A stretch of DNA of 64,000 nt from Demequina gelatinilytica (GTDB taxonomy: Bacteria > Actinomycetota > Actinomycetes > Actinomycetales > Demequinaceae). The stretch is from assembly GCF_000971115.1 (NCBI RefSeq), contig NZ_BBLV01000002.1:186001-250000 (forward strand). The letters run 5' to 3'. Under the pieces are notes generated by a model. That model worked only from the letters and a program-made list of their open reading frames with translations, searched no databases and had not been told where the DNA came from. Positions 8,100 through 17,175 of this stretch are shown in pieces (position 1 is the stretch's first letter; each line of letters opens with the position of its first letter). Both the position numbers and the translations under genes were made by a program.

Positions 8100-9368
8100 T
8101 CAGTCGGGCGCCGGCTGCGCCTTCGGCGCGGCAGGGACGCGCGCGGGCACCCGTTCGGTGCTCCGCTTGAGCCTGAGCGCCGGGATCTCGATGAACTGCC
8201 GCGTCAGCGTGGCGAGCCCCACCGAGATCGCCATGACCAGCACCAGGCTGCCCACGAAGCCCCACGCGGAGCTCTGGTCGGGCAGCCCGTACCTCTCGAG
8301 CATCCAGATCACCGGCACGTGCCAGAGGAACACCCCGTAGGACACCACGCCCACGTAGCGGAGCGGCAGGAACTCGAGCGCCCGGCCCGTGAGGCTCGGG
8401 CTGCCCGTGCGATCCGGCAGCGCGATGAACAGGATCACCGCCGAGTACGCCATCGCGACCGGCGTGCGGTCGAACGCCGGCGGCACCAGCGGCATGACGA
8501 CCCCGACGGCGAACAGCGCCACCGCGACCGCGCCCAGCCGGAACCGAGGAGCCAGCTGCGAGCGCAGGAGGTCGTTCTCGAAGGCCGCGACGATCACCGC
8601 GACGATCATGCCGAACGCATACAGATCCGCGTGGACGGCGAAGCTGCGCGCCAGGACGGCGTACCAGTTGCCGCCCCAGTCGTAGTAGAACTCGTCGCCC
8701 GGGGGCAGGCCCTCGAGCAGCTGCATCCGCACGAACTTCCCCGTGAGACCGATGGCCATGATCACGGCCGCCGGGATCAGCGCGAGCCACACGTTGCGCC
8801 GGGGGTCGAACGTGCGGATCTTCATCACCCCGAAGGCGATGAGCGGCATCACCGCGTAGAAGAGCATCTCGACGCTGAGGCTCCAGGACACTCCCAGGCC
8901 CGTCTTGATGCTGTACGGGAACAGCGTGTGGAGCAGCGACGCGTCCAGGAGCAGACGCCCCGGATCCGTCATGTACCCCACGTTGTCCATGTCCTCGACG
9001 CCACCCGGCTCCACCGGGATCGTGTACGCGACGCCCAGCACCAGCGAGACGATGAGCAGCACCGCGAGGTAGGCCGGGTACAGGCGCAGCACGCGGTTGG
9101 TCGCGTAGCGGCCGATGGAAGGCCACCGCTGCCCCGTGATGATGGCCGTCGCGAAGGGCCTGAACAGCAGGAAGCCGGTGAGCCCGCGGAACATCACCAG
9201 GCCGTTGAGCAGCAGGAAGATGACCGGGCTCAGCACCCCCCAGCCCACGCCGTTGGCGTTGTACGCATGCACGTGCCCCACCACCACGGCGGTGGCCGCG
9301 AAGCCGCGCAACCCCTCGAGTCCCAGGATCCGTCGCCCCCACGACGGCTGGAATGCAGCCTGAACCAT
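8100..9368 (-). CDS. Acyltransferase 3 family membrane protein (EPS O-acylation)
   Basis: This 422-residue integral membrane protein of the OafA/WecH acyltransferase-3 family has about ten hydrophobic segments across residues 15-400. The family signature GLEGLRGFAATAVVVGHVH near the N-terminus carries the Arg and the essential His. An SxxE-type stretch follows in WSLSVEMLFY. The family transfers acetyl or other acyl groups onto surface sugars, here probably the fucose-containing EPS. The C-terminus is basic and proline-rich. Its promoter appears to be at 9589-9632, which would give a leader of about 210 bases. Confidence 0.85.
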   Translation of the reverse strand: MVQAAFQPSWGRRILGLEGLRGFAATAVVVGHVHAYNANGVGWGVLSPVIFLLLNGLVMFRGLTGFLLFRPFATAIITGQRWPSIGRYATNRVLRLYPAYLAVLLIVSLVLGVAYTIPVEPGGVEDMDNVGYMTDPGRLLLDASLLHTLFPYSIKTGLGVSWSLSVEMLFYAVMPLIAFGVMKIRTFDPRRNVWLALIPAAVIMAIGLTGKFVRMQLLEGLPPGDEFYYDWGGNWYAVLARSFAVHADLYAFGMIVAVIVAAFENDLLRSQLAPRFRLGAVAVALFAVGVVMPLVPPAFDRTPVAMAYSAVILFIALPDRTGSPSLTGRALEFLPLRYVGVVSYGVFLWHVPVIWMLERYGLPDQSSAWGFVGSLVLVMAISVGLATLTRQFIEIPALRLKRSTERVPARVPAAPKAQPAPD

Positions 9369-9724
9369 CCGAGCTCCCCCTCAGCAGCCTCAGCCGACGT
9401 CGATACGCCGCCTGCCCTTCTCCGAGCAACGGCGCACCGGACGCGCGCCGAGGAGGTGGTGGCCGCCGGGCGGGGGCGCGCACATCCGAGGAGCGCACCT
9501 TGCGGCACGCTCCTCGCACAGCGATCCCCATGATCCGGGTGTCATGGTCGTCCCCCCTCGCGTGGGGCGGTTGCCCCCGCTGGCTCCGACCCTAGCCAGG
9601 TTGGAACAGGAAGAAAAGGGCGAATCAGACATCTGTCCGAGATTGGCGACGTACACGCAAGCATCGGGGCGCGCTCGACCGATGCGCCGCCCTGGCAGGG
9701 ACGATGCACCGGGAACGCGCCTGC
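9369..9724. other. Intergenic region with promoter and long leader
   Basis: These 356 bp separate two minus-strand EPS genes. An AT-richer island at 9600-9645 holds the promoter of the acyltransferase gene. The stretch 9369-9580 would be transcribed as an untranslated leader; I see no conserved riboswitch or reading frame in it. A single GACGATGC octamer sits at about 9700. Confidence 0.5.
9589..9632 (-). promoter_or_regulatory. EPS promoter 1 (TGTC/CTTTTC/TAGGGT)
   Basis: Read on the minus strand: ATGTCTGATTCGCCCTTTTC (9632-9613), then 18 bases, then the -10 box TAGGGT (9594-9589). The same order and the same 18-base spacing occur upstream of the next EPS gene (11142-11099), and a close match occurs before 17288. 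Confidence 0.5.
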
Positions 9725-11053
9725 CTACGCCACCTTGGGAGGCATGGCCGCCGGCGCCGTGCGGGGCGCGCGGCGGTCCGGGAAGGGCAGGGTAGCCGCC
9801 ATCTCCGGAGGGTTCCGACGGCGGTCCTTGATGCCGAGCACCGCGGCGAACGCGTCCACCGCTGCAGCCTCGGACAGGACTCGCTCGCGGTACGCGCGGC
9901 CGTTGGCGCCCAGCGCATCGGCACGCGAGCGGTCGGCGCCGAGCCGCACCGCGGCCGTCACCAGGGCGCCCGGGTCGCCCGACTGGACCACCACGCCGGC
10001 CTCGGCGGCGCGGACCTCGTCCGCCGTGATGCCGAACGGATCGGTCGCGGCGATCACGGGCCGCCCCGCGTCGAAGTAGGAGGTGAGCTTGCTCGGCACG
10101 GCCATCTCCGAGACGCCGGGGGCCTCATGGACCAGCAGAGCATCGGCGGCCGCGAGGGCCTGCCGGAAGGGCTCGTCGTCGAGCGGGTCGACGAACTCGA
10201 GGTTGTCCACGCCCTTGGCGAGCTCCTCGAGCTTGGCGCGCTCGCCGCCGTCGCCCACCATGACGAACCGCAGATCCTCGCCCCGCTCCGCGGCGACCCG
10301 CGCCGCCTTCACCACGTGGTCGAGCCCCTGCTTCACGCCCATGTTGCCCGCGTGCAGCAGCACGGCCTCCTGGCCCCAACCCATCGCGGCGCGCGCGGCG
10401 GCACGGTCGATGGGCTCATGCGCGGCCAGGTGCGTCCAGTTGCGCACCACGGCGATCTTCTCCGGATCCACGCCGTACTCGCGGCTGATGGTCTCGCGGA
10501 AGTGGTCGTGGATCACCACCACGCGGTCGGCGGCGCGGAGCACGCGACCCTCGACCGCGCGCATCATCTTCTCGACGGCCCCGCCGCCTGCGGTCTCGGC
10601 GACCCCCTTGCCGTAGAGGTCCTGCACCCACACGACCACCTTGGTGCCCCGGTTCATCAACCGCGCGCGCATCTCCAGCAGCGCGGTCGCGAACAGCGCG
10701 GGCGAGACGAGCAGCAGGACGTCGGGGTGCCCGATGTGCCCGTCGAGCGACACGCGCCCGCCGAACGACAGCTCCGACATCAGCCGGGCCATCCCCTGCG
10801 GGTGCTCCGGCACCAGATGGAGCCGACGGTGCACCTGCACGCCGCGGTCCAGCTCGTCGCCGCGCCAGCGGTGGTAGCCCTCGTGGATGTGCCACTCCGG
10901 GTAGTGCGGCTGCGCGGTCGCGACGGTGACGTCGCATCCCCGCGCGGCCAGCCCGCGCGCCAGGGCACCCGTGTAAGGTGCGATCCCGGTGCGCTCCGGC
11001 GGGTAGTTGATCCCGACGATGGCAACGCCACGTCCCTCAGCTCCGACGGTCAC
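9725..11053 (-). CDS. GT4 glycosyltransferase, WcaI/WbuB-like
   Basis: This 442-residue enzyme has the two-domain GT-B fold. The N-terminal part is typical of WcaI-like transferases (GINYPPERTGIAPYTGALARG, then PQGMARL and WVQDLYGKG). The nucleotide-sugar domain has HAGNMGVKQGLD and the EMAVPSKLTSYFDAGRPV region. WcaI-like enzymes add a sugar, often fucose, during colanic-acid-type repeat assembly; donor and acceptor are not readable here. GTG at 11053 is preferred to an upstream ATG because GGAGGGGGA lies five bases before it. The C-terminal 30 residues are an Arg/Pro-rich tail. It is transcribed from the promoter at 11099-11142. Confidence 0.87.
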   Translation of the reverse strand: MTVGAEGRGVAIVGINYPPERTGIAPYTGALARGLAARGCDVTVATAQPHYPEWHIHEGYHRWRGDELDRGVQVHRRLHLVPEHPQGMARLMSELSFGGRVSLDGHIGHPDVLLLVSPALFATALLEMRARLMNRGTKVVVWVQDLYGKGVAETAGGGAVEKMMRAVEGRVLRAADRVVVIHDHFRETISREYGVDPEKIAVVRNWTHLAAHEPIDRAAARAAMGWGQEAVLLHAGNMGVKQGLDHVVKAARVAAERGEDLRFVMVGDGGERAKLEELAKGVDNLEFVDPLDDEPFRQALAAADALLVHEAPGVSEMAVPSKLTSYFDAGRPVIAATDPFGITADEVRAAEAGVVVQSGDPGALVTAAVRLGADRSRADALGANGRAYRERVLSEAAAVDAFAAVLGIKDRRRNPPEMAATLPFPDRRAPRTAPAAMPPKVA

Positions 11054-11098
11054 GTCTTCCCCCTCCAGCGACCCGCCCCCCACGGGCCCGCTGAGACG

Positions 11099-11142
11099 AG
11101 ACTAGAACGGAACTATCGGGTTGAAAAGGGAAAACGGGACAT
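11099..11142 (-). promoter_or_regulatory. EPS promoter 2 (TGTC/CTTTTC/TAGTCT)
   Basis: On the minus strand: ATGTCCCGTTTTCCCTTTTC (11142-11123), 18 bases, then TAGTCT (11104-11099). It matches promoter 1 at 16 of 20 positions in the upstream box and has identical spacing. The predicted start of transcription is about 38 bases before the GTG at 11053. Confidence 0.55.
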
Positions 11143-11173
11143 TACGTGCGTAGCGGGACGATGCGCGCACGTC

Positions 11174-11824
11174 TCAGGCGACGTAGCCGCGCCTGCGATC
11201 GAAGTAGGCGCCCGTGAGCGAGGGCTTCACCACGCCGGCGCGCGGACCCGCGATGAGCGAGCCGGGCTCGCCCGAGTCCTTGCCGATCACGGTGCCCATC
11301 GCGACCACGGCGCGATCAGGCACGGTGCCGCCGGGCGGGATCACCGCATTGGAGCCCATCAGCACGTAGTCCCCGATGCTCACGGGCGTCACCTTCTGCG
11401 CCGAGTCCCGCCAGTCGATGCCGTGCGTGAAGATGGTGGTCCGCACCCCCGCGACCGTGGTGAACGCCCCGATGTCGATCCCGCCGGAGCAGTCGAGGTA
11501 GTGGCGGCTGGAGATCGCCGAGTGCGCCCCGAGCGTGAGCCGCCCCGGCGCCCCGAACTTGCGGACCAGCTCGGTCGAGGCCGTGATCCAGTTCCACTGG
11601 CCGATCACGGAGTCCTCGCCCAGCTCGACGCGGCCCACATCCTTGATCACGTTGAAGTGGCCGATGCTCGCGCGAGCCCCCATGGAGAGCCGCGTCTGCC
11701 CCGACAGCAGCACCATCCCCACGCGCGCGGAGCCTGGCACCTCATGCCCGAGCCTCCGCAGCCAGAAGTTCTTGAACCGCGACGGCAGCCATGCCCCCAC
11801 GAAGGCCTGCAGCAGACCACGCAT
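11174..11824 (-). CDS. Hexapeptide-repeat (LbH) acetyltransferase
   Basis: This 216-residue protein of the WcaF/colanic-acid-type acetyltransferase group has hexapeptide-repeat character from residues 40 to 190 (GARASIGHFNVI, LGEDSVIGQWNWI, IGDYVLMGSNAVIPPGG). These turns form a left-handed beta-helix that binds acetyl-CoA. TTIFTHGIDW resembles the active-site His loop of the family. ATG 11824 follows a G-rich GGGGGTGTGGG; an upstream in-frame start is less likely. It probably O-acetylates the EPS or a lipid-linked intermediate in the cytoplasm. A GACGATGC octamer lies just beyond its stop codon (11157-11164). Confidence 0.82.
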   Translation of the reverse strand: MRGLLQAFVGAWLPSRFKNFWLRRLGHEVPGSARVGMVLLSGQTRLSMGARASIGHFNVIKDVGRVELGEDSVIGQWNWITASTELVRKFGAPGRLTLGAHSAISSRHYLDCSGGIDIGAFTTVAGVRTTIFTHGIDWRDSAQKVTPVSIGDYVLMGSNAVIPPGGTVPDRAVVAMGTVIGKDSGEPGSLIAGPRAGVVKPSLTGAYFDRRRGYVA

Positions 11825-11966
11825 CCCACACCCCCAGCGCGGGCCGGGTTCCCGCGACAACCCGAGGATAACGCCGTCATCCCAGGACGCACACCCTTTC
11901 GCCCAGATCGCCCCATTTGCCGAAGACCCTGGTCACGTGCCACGCACCCGTGCAAGAATCCGGACC

Positions 11967-13079
11967 ATGCCGGACCGGACCGTGCTCGTCCTGGGCAACC
12001 ATCCCGTCGACAGCTGGAGCATGCGCCACTACTCCGAGCTGCTCCGAGACGCGTACGCCGCAGGCCCGCTCGAGGTCGACTACGCGCAGCCGAACGACGC
12101 CCTGTCGCGCGCGATCCCGATCGCACCGCTGAGCCACCTGGTGTCCCACCTCGAGAACCTGGTGCTGTTCCCGCTGGCGATGCTCCGGCGGGCGCGCCGC
12201 GCGGACGTGGTCCACATCTCCGATCACGGCAACGGCGCCTGGCTGCTGTGGCCCCATCTGCGCCGGCGAGCGATCATCACGTGCCACGACCTCCTCGCGG
12301 TCCGCGGCTCGCGCCGCGAGTTCCCCGAGCACCAGCCGGACACGAGCGAGATCATCCGCCAGCGGCTGATCGTGCGCGGCATCCACCGCGCAAGCATGAT
12401 CCACTGCATCTCGCAGGCCACGGCGGACGATGTCGCAGCGGAGTTCCCGGACGTCCCGGCCCGCGTGATCCACAACCCCATGCGCGCCGCCTTCGCCCCG
12501 CGCGAGGGCGGCCTCGCGCCCGAGGACCGTGCCCGCAGCGGCGACGCGCTCATCGTCTCCAACCTGGTGTGGCGCAAGCGCCGCGACTTCGCGATCCGCG
12601 TGTGGAAGCGCCTGCGCAGCCAGCCCGGGCTGTCCGGCATGCGCCTCCACCTGGTGGGCCCGCCCGTCACGGACCAGGAGCGCGCCCTGCTCACGGGCCA
12701 GGAGGCGGCCATGATCGACCAGGAGGAGAACATCAGCGACGAGGCCCTCGCCGCGCTGTACTCCAAGGCCCGCGTGCTCCTCCAGCTGTCCCGCTACGAG
12801 GGCTTCGGGTGGCCCGTGATCGAGGCTCAGGCGCTCGGCGCGGCCGTGGTGTGCTCCGACGTCCCCGTGTTCCGCGAGGTGGGCGGCGACGGCGCGCTCT
12901 ACGTCGAGGACGACCTCGCCACGGTGGACTGGGCCGCGCTCGCGGAGCGGCTCCAGACGGCCGAGCTGCGCCGCGCGGGCGCCGCGAACGCGGAGCGGTT
13001 CACGTTCGACGAGTTCGTCGAGAGGCTCGCCGCGCTCGCCTCCGAGGTCGCCGGGTCGCTTCCGGCCGCCAGCCGCTGA
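11967..13079 (+). CDS. GT4 glycosyltransferase
   Basis: This 370-residue GT-B enzyme has an N-terminal acceptor domain with a VVHISDHGNGAWLL stretch. Its C-terminal glycosyltransferase family-1 domain includes ALIVSNLVWRKRRDFAIRVW and the donor-binding region SRYEGFGWPVIEAQALGAAV, whose Glu-x7-Glu-like pattern is typical of GT4. It is divergent from the acetyltransferase at 11174 and ends nine bases before the stop codon of the convergent DUF4012 gene. No strong ribosome-binding site is visible before ATG 11967; it may be leaderless. The sugar donor cannot be assigned. Confidence 0.85.
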   Translation: MPDRTVLVLGNHPVDSWSMRHYSELLRDAYAAGPLEVDYAQPNDALSRAIPIAPLSHLVSHLENLVLFPLAMLRRARRADVVHISDHGNGAWLLWPHLRRRAIITCHDLLAVRGSRREFPEHQPDTSEIIRQRLIVRGIHRASMIHCISQATADDVAAEFPDVPARVIHNPMRAAFAPREGGLAPEDRARSGDALIVSNLVWRKRRDFAIRVWKRLRSQPGLSGMRLHLVGPPVTDQERALLTGQEAAMIDQEENISDEALAALYSKARVLLQLSRYEGFGWPVIEAQALGAAVVCSDVPVFREVGGDGALYVEDDLATVDWAALAERLQTAELRRAGAANAERFTFDEFVERLAALASEVAGSLPAASR

Positions 13080-13088
13080 GCGAGCGCC

Positions 13089-14891
13089 TCAGCAGCCCGC
13101 CGCGACCACCGCGGTGCGCGTCACCTGGGGTGTGCGCGCGCCAGGCGTCACCGTGACGCCCGCGTCGACCACCGCCCCGCCTGGCGCGTCGACGTCGTAG
13201 GTGTAGGTGAGCGACTCGCCAGGCGCGAGGACGATGCGCGAGGTCACGAGCGTGCGCCCGTCCACCGTGGTGACGCTCACCCAGGCGGACTCCTCCCCGT
13301 CCATCACGGACGTCACGCGGGTCCCGAGCATCGGCGCGAGCACCAGGTTCGCGTGGAACTCGCCTGCGGGCACGAAGAACCCGCCCGCGATGTACTCCGG
13401 CAGCGCCGCCACGTCCCCGTCGAACGTGTGCGTGAGCGTCACCGCGACGGTCTGACCCGCGACCGTGCCGTCCGTGCACACGCGATCGGTCACGTCCACG
13501 GCGGTATCGATGTAGTAGCCGATCTTGGACCCCGAGCCGTCGTTGAGGAACACACCCAGCCCGCCGTCCTCGAGGAACGTGCCCGCGATCGCCGAGCCGT
13601 CGAGCACCGCCTGCTCATCGGCATGCGCGGACCAGAGCCGCACCCGGCCCTCGTCCAGCGCGCGCTCGATCCCCGAGGCGAGGCCGGGCGCCCCGGCGAC
13701 CACTGCGTCGAACAGGGACGATGCCGCCGTCGCGAAGAACGCATCCTGCGCGTCGGCGTCGTCGAACAGCGAGTACGCGGAGTTGAGCATCACGGTCGAC
13801 AGCCCGTGCGAGTCGAGCGTGACGCCGTCGACGTCGAGCGGCGCGGAGCCCTCGAGCAGGTACCCGAGCGCCACGGGGTCCATCGCGAGCACCCCGTCGA
13901 CCGCGGAGGCGTCCTCGCCGAGCGCCTGCTGCGCCCGCGACCAGAATGCGGAGATCAGCTCCGCGGCGCGGGGGAACTCCGGTGTGAAGTTCGCGTCCTG
14001 CGGATAGCGGGCCATGCGGTCGGTGAACGTCGCGGACTCGTCCGCCGTGAGCTCGACCACGGGGTCAGCCGTGGCGGTGCCCACCAGGTGGCTCGCGGGC
14101 ACGAACCTCCCCAGGGCGATCCGGCCGTCGTCGACGTGGAGCTCGACCACCGACCCGGGGATGCCTCCCGTGGCACGGGGCTCCGCGTTGTTCTGCACCA
14201 TCACCAGGTAGGTGCGTGCGCCCTCGGCTCCCAGCATCGTCGGGAACAGCTCGGCCGCGCGGTGCGCGCCGTCGACCAGGTCCGCGAGCTCCTCGAGCTG
14301 CGACGTCGCATCGCGGTACTCCGCGGCGACCATCGCCACGGTGCCGCCCAGGCTCACCTCCGCGAGCGTCGCGGTCTGCTCGTCGAGCACCTGGGCCGCG
14401 ACCGCGAGCGCATCTCGCGCCGGCTCGAGCAGGTAGGGGTCGATCCGGCCGCCATCGATGGTCGGGCCCGACAGCGCGTCGAGGTCGTCGAGCTGCGCGA
14501 GCGGCACCAGGGCATCGTCCGCCACAGCGACCGCCGCACGGGCCATGGTGGTCACCGGCTCGACCTGCGCGCCCACCCACGGCGCATGCTCAGCGAGCCA
14601 CCACAGCGGGCCGTCGACCGAGCCGTCGAGCGCATGCGCGGCCTCCTGGACCGCGCCGACCTCCGTGCGCATCGTGTCGACGTCCCCGGCGACCAGCGCG
14701 GACCGCGCCTCCGTCGAGTGCGCCGCGAGGTCCCGTGACGCCCCGTACGCGCGCCACGCGTCGAGCCCCATCACCACCGCCGCCGCGAGCAGGACCACCG
14801 CGACACCGAGCGCGATCCACCGCCACGGCCGCTTCCTGGGCGCGGCGTCCGGGGTCTCCGGAGCCTTCTGGTCCGTCGCCTCGCTAGCCAC
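13089..14891 (-). CDS. DUF4012 membrane-anchored protein, copy 2
   Basis: This 600-residue paralogue of the protein at 1972 has a Pro/Glu/Ala-rich cytoplasmic N-terminus (about 25 residues), one membrane segment (WIALGVAVVLLAAAVVMGL) and an extracytoplasmic DUF4012 domain. It shares YLVMVQNNAEPRATGG, FTPEFPRAAEL and DPVALGYLLEG with copy 1. GTG 14891 is chosen because GGAGG lies six bases upstream. Like copy 1 it has only two cysteines, one in RVCTDGT and one as the final residue (AAGC). It is divergent from a tyrosine phosphatase gene (14962), 70 bp apart. Duplication of the whole module suggests that the two proteins act together, perhaps in coordinating EPS export or attachment. That role is inference. 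Confidence 0.82.
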   Translation of the reverse strand: MASEATDQKAPETPDAAPRKRPWRWIALGVAVVLLAAAVVMGLDAWRAYGASRDLAAHSTEARSALVAGDVDTMRTEVGAVQEAAHALDGSVDGPLWWLAEHAPWVGAQVEPVTTMARAAVAVADDALVPLAQLDDLDALSGPTIDGGRIDPYLLEPARDALAVAAQVLDEQTATLAEVSLGGTVAMVAAEYRDATSQLEELADLVDGAHRAAELFPTMLGAEGARTYLVMVQNNAEPRATGGIPGSVVELHVDDGRIALGRFVPASHLVGTATADPVVELTADESATFTDRMARYPQDANFTPEFPRAAELISAFWSRAQQALGEDASAVDGVLAMDPVALGYLLEGSAPLDVDGVTLDSHGLSTVMLNSAYSLFDDADAQDAFFATAASSLFDAVVAGAPGLASGIERALDEGRVRLWSAHADEQAVLDGSAIAGTFLEDGGLGVFLNDGSGSKIGYYIDTAVDVTDRVCTDGTVAGQTVAVTLTHTFDGDVAALPEYIAGGFFVPAGEFHANLVLAPMLGTRVTSVMDGEESAWVSVTTVDGRTLVTSRIVLAPGESLTYTYDVDAPGGAVVDAGVTVTPGARTPQVTRTAVVAAGC

Positions 14892-14961
14892 GGCCACCTC
14901 CGGAGGCGCCTCGGGTACGCTCAAGGCTCGACCCGCGCGAGCGCCACAGCCGAGGAGCCAG

Positions 14962-15504
14962 ATGCCCACGATCCTCACCGTCTGCACCGGGAACATCTGC
15001 CGCTCCCCCGCGGCCGAGCTGCTCCTCGCGGACGCGCTCGGGAACGTCGCTACCGTGAGCAGCGCCGGCACCCACGCCCTGGTGGGCCACGGCATCCCGG
15101 CGGAGATGCGGGCCGAGCTCGCCCGGGACGGCATCGACGGCGATCCCCACCACGCGCGTCTCCTCACGGATCCGGTGATGCGCGAGGCGGACCTCATCGT
15201 GACGATGACCACGGATCATCGTCGCCTCGCCGTGTCGACCGCGCCGTCCGCCCTCAAGCGCACGTTCACGCTCGCGGAGCTCGCGGCCGCCGCGGGCACG
15301 GGGGCCACGCTCGCCGGCTCGACCGTCGAGGAGCGCCTCGCCGACGTCCCGCGCGCCGTCGCCGCGCATCGTCACATCCTGTCGGGCTACGAGCTCGACG
15401 ACGTCCCCGACCCGTACGGGCGCGACGCAGCCGCGTACCACGAGTCCTACCTCCTGATCCGCGGGGCGGTCGCGGCCTTCACGGCCTGGGTGCGGGGCGT
15501 CTGA
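14962..15504 (+). CDS. Low-molecular-weight protein tyrosine phosphatase, copy 2
   Basis: This 180-residue phosphatase has the P-loop CTGNICRSP (Cys8 to Arg14) and the general-acid loop VPDPYGRD. GAGGAG precedes ATG by about six bases. The neighbouring BY-kinase gene at 15536 is convergent with it, so kinase and phosphatase are adjacent and are probably an enzyme pair controlling polymer assembly. It retains a standard DP acid loop, whereas copy 1 at 3904 has DT in that place. Confidence 0.92.
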   Translation: MPTILTVCTGNICRSPAAELLLADALGNVATVSSAGTHALVGHGIPAEMRAELARDGIDGDPHHARLLTDPVMREADLIVTMTTDHRRLAVSTAPSALKRTFTLAELAAAAGTGATLAGSTVEERLADVPRAVAAHRHILSGYELDDVPDPYGRDAAAYHESYLLIRGAVAAFTAWVRGV

Positions 15505-15535
15505 CCGACGCCCGCGCGCTGCGCGACCGCGCCCG

Positions 15536-17125
15536 TCAGGACCGGAAGATTCTCCCGAGCAGCGCATCGGCTTCACGCTCCTCGGCCTCACGCGCCTCGC
15601 GCTGATCGCCGTCGGCGACCTCCGCGGGGGTCTCCGCGTGGCGGTCGCCCTCATCCTCGGATGCGTGCGCCTCCGGCGTCGCGTCCGCTTCCTCGTCCTG
15701 CTCGAGCGTCGCAGCCTCGGGCTCGCCCTCCGGTTCGTCCGGCTGCTCCTCGCGGCTGGACCCCGCGCGGGACCCGGTGACGGGAGCGATCGGCTGGTAG
15801 CCGCCGTACTGCTTGACCCGGGGCCCGCCCGCCGTCGCGCCGTCGAGGATGACCCCGAGCGCACGGCCCTGCACGCGCTCCAGGATCCTCAGCGCCTCAT
15901 CGAGCATGTCGACCGTGGTCTTGCCCGAGCGCGCGACCACCAGCGCCCCATCCGTGCGGGCCGCGAGCACCGCGGCATCCGTCACGGGGACCAGGGGCGG
16001 GGTGTCGACCAGCACCATCACGTCCTCGGGGAACGAGTAGAGCAGGTTGCGCATCGCGTCGGACCCCACCAGCTCGGACGGGTTGGGCGGGATGATCCCG
16101 GCCGCCAGCACGGACAGACGGCCCGAGCTGCCTGCCTTCTGCACCACCTCGTCGAGCGTCGCCTGGTTCGCGAGCACGGAGGTGAGGCCCACATCGGCGT
16201 CGAGGCCGAGCACCTTCGCGAGCGTGGGCCGGCGCAGGTCCGCGTCGACCAGCACCACCGGACGGCCCGACTCCGCGATCGCCTCCGCGAGCATGAGCGA
16301 GACGGTGGACTTGCCGTCGCCCGGCACCGGCGACGTCACCACAAGCACGCGCGGCGGGTTGTCGACGTTCATGAACTGCAGGTTGGTGCGCAGCTGCCGC
16401 ACCGCCTCGGTGAGCAGGTACCCGGGCGCGGAGTCCGCCGGGCCGCTCTTGGCGAGAGCACCGTCCCACGGCAGCTGTCCCACCACGGGGACGCCGAACT
16501 TGCGCTCGACATCGTCACGCGTGCGCACGCGCCGGTCGAGCGAGGCCCGCACGAACGCGAGGGCGACCCCGAGGATGAAGCCCAGGAACAGCCCGACCGC
16601 GACCGTCTGCTTCACCTGCGGCGAGGTGGGGAACACGGGCAGGCGCGGCGCGGTGAGGCTGGTCACCGTCACCAGCTCCTGGCTGGTGTTGCGGGCCTGC
16701 GCCTCGATCACGTTGATCGCCTCCGTGGTGCCGTCGATCCACACCTCGACCAGCCGCTTCGCGGACTCGGGGGTGGGCCCCTTGGCGGAGAACCGCAGGA
16801 GCGCGGTGTCCGACGGGTTGGAGACGTTGACCCGCGCCAGCAGCGAGCCGGGGGTGCCCGTCACGCCCTCCTGCTCGGAGGCGTACTGCGCCACCTGATC
16901 GGACTCGGCGATCGCGACGTACGAGGCCACGCGCGTCCGCGTGTAGTTGTCCGCGGCGATCGCGTCACCCGAGACGGGGATGGTGACCAGCACCTCGCCC
17001 GAGGAGCTGTAGACGCGCGGCTGGGTGGACGTCCATGCGTAGGCGAGCACCCCCACGAGCAGGGTGCACAGCGTGATCGAGATCCATCGTGATCGCAGGA
17101 CTACCAGGTAGTCGCGGAATTCCAT
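15536..17125 (-). CDS. Polysaccharide tyrosine autokinase (Wzz-BY-kinase)
   Basis: This 529-residue protein has an N-terminal Wzz domain with membrane segments at about residues 15-32 and 175-193 and an extracytoplasmic loop between them. A cytoplasmic ATPase follows with Walker A SPVPGDGKST, Walker A' VVLVDADLRRP and Walker B VMVLVDTPPL. The C-terminus is unusual. Instead of a tyrosine cluster it has only YGGYQP and then about 80 residues dominated by Glu, Asp and Ala. It may therefore be phosphorylated little, or regulated differently from the kinase at the start of the window. It is convergent with the phosphatase gene at 14962 and divergent from the glycosyltransferase operon at 17288. 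Confidence 0.92.
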   Translation of the reverse strand: MEFRDYLVVLRSRWISITLCTLLVGVLAYAWTSTQPRVYSSSGEVLVTIPVSGDAIAADNYTRTRVASYVAIAESDQVAQYASEQEGVTGTPGSLLARVNVSNPSDTALLRFSAKGPTPESAKRLVEVWIDGTTEAINVIEAQARNTSQELVTVTSLTAPRLPVFPTSPQVKQTVAVGLFLGFILGVALAFVRASLDRRVRTRDDVERKFGVPVVGQLPWDGALAKSGPADSAPGYLLTEAVRQLRTNLQFMNVDNPPRVLVVTSPVPGDGKSTVSLMLAEAIAESGRPVVLVDADLRRPTLAKVLGLDADVGLTSVLANQATLDEVVQKAGSSGRLSVLAAGIIPPNPSELVGSDAMRNLLYSFPEDVMVLVDTPPLVPVTDAAVLAARTDGALVVARSGKTTVDMLDEALRILERVQGRALGVILDGATAGGPRVKQYGGYQPIAPVTGSRAGSSREEQPDEPEGEPEAATLEQDEEADATPEAHASEDEGDRHAETPAEVADGDQREAREAEEREADALLGRIFRS

Positions 17126-17175
17126 TCGGGTCCCCCTCCCGTCTAGTCCTTCAGCATAAGGGCGTTATCGCGGAT

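Noticed and set aside
9704-13156. A very long open frame on the plus strand across several EPS genes
   Set aside because: Its translation is Arg/Pro/Ala-rich low complexity with no motifs, and it overlaps real genes on the opposite strand that have clear family matches. It is a by-product of high GC.
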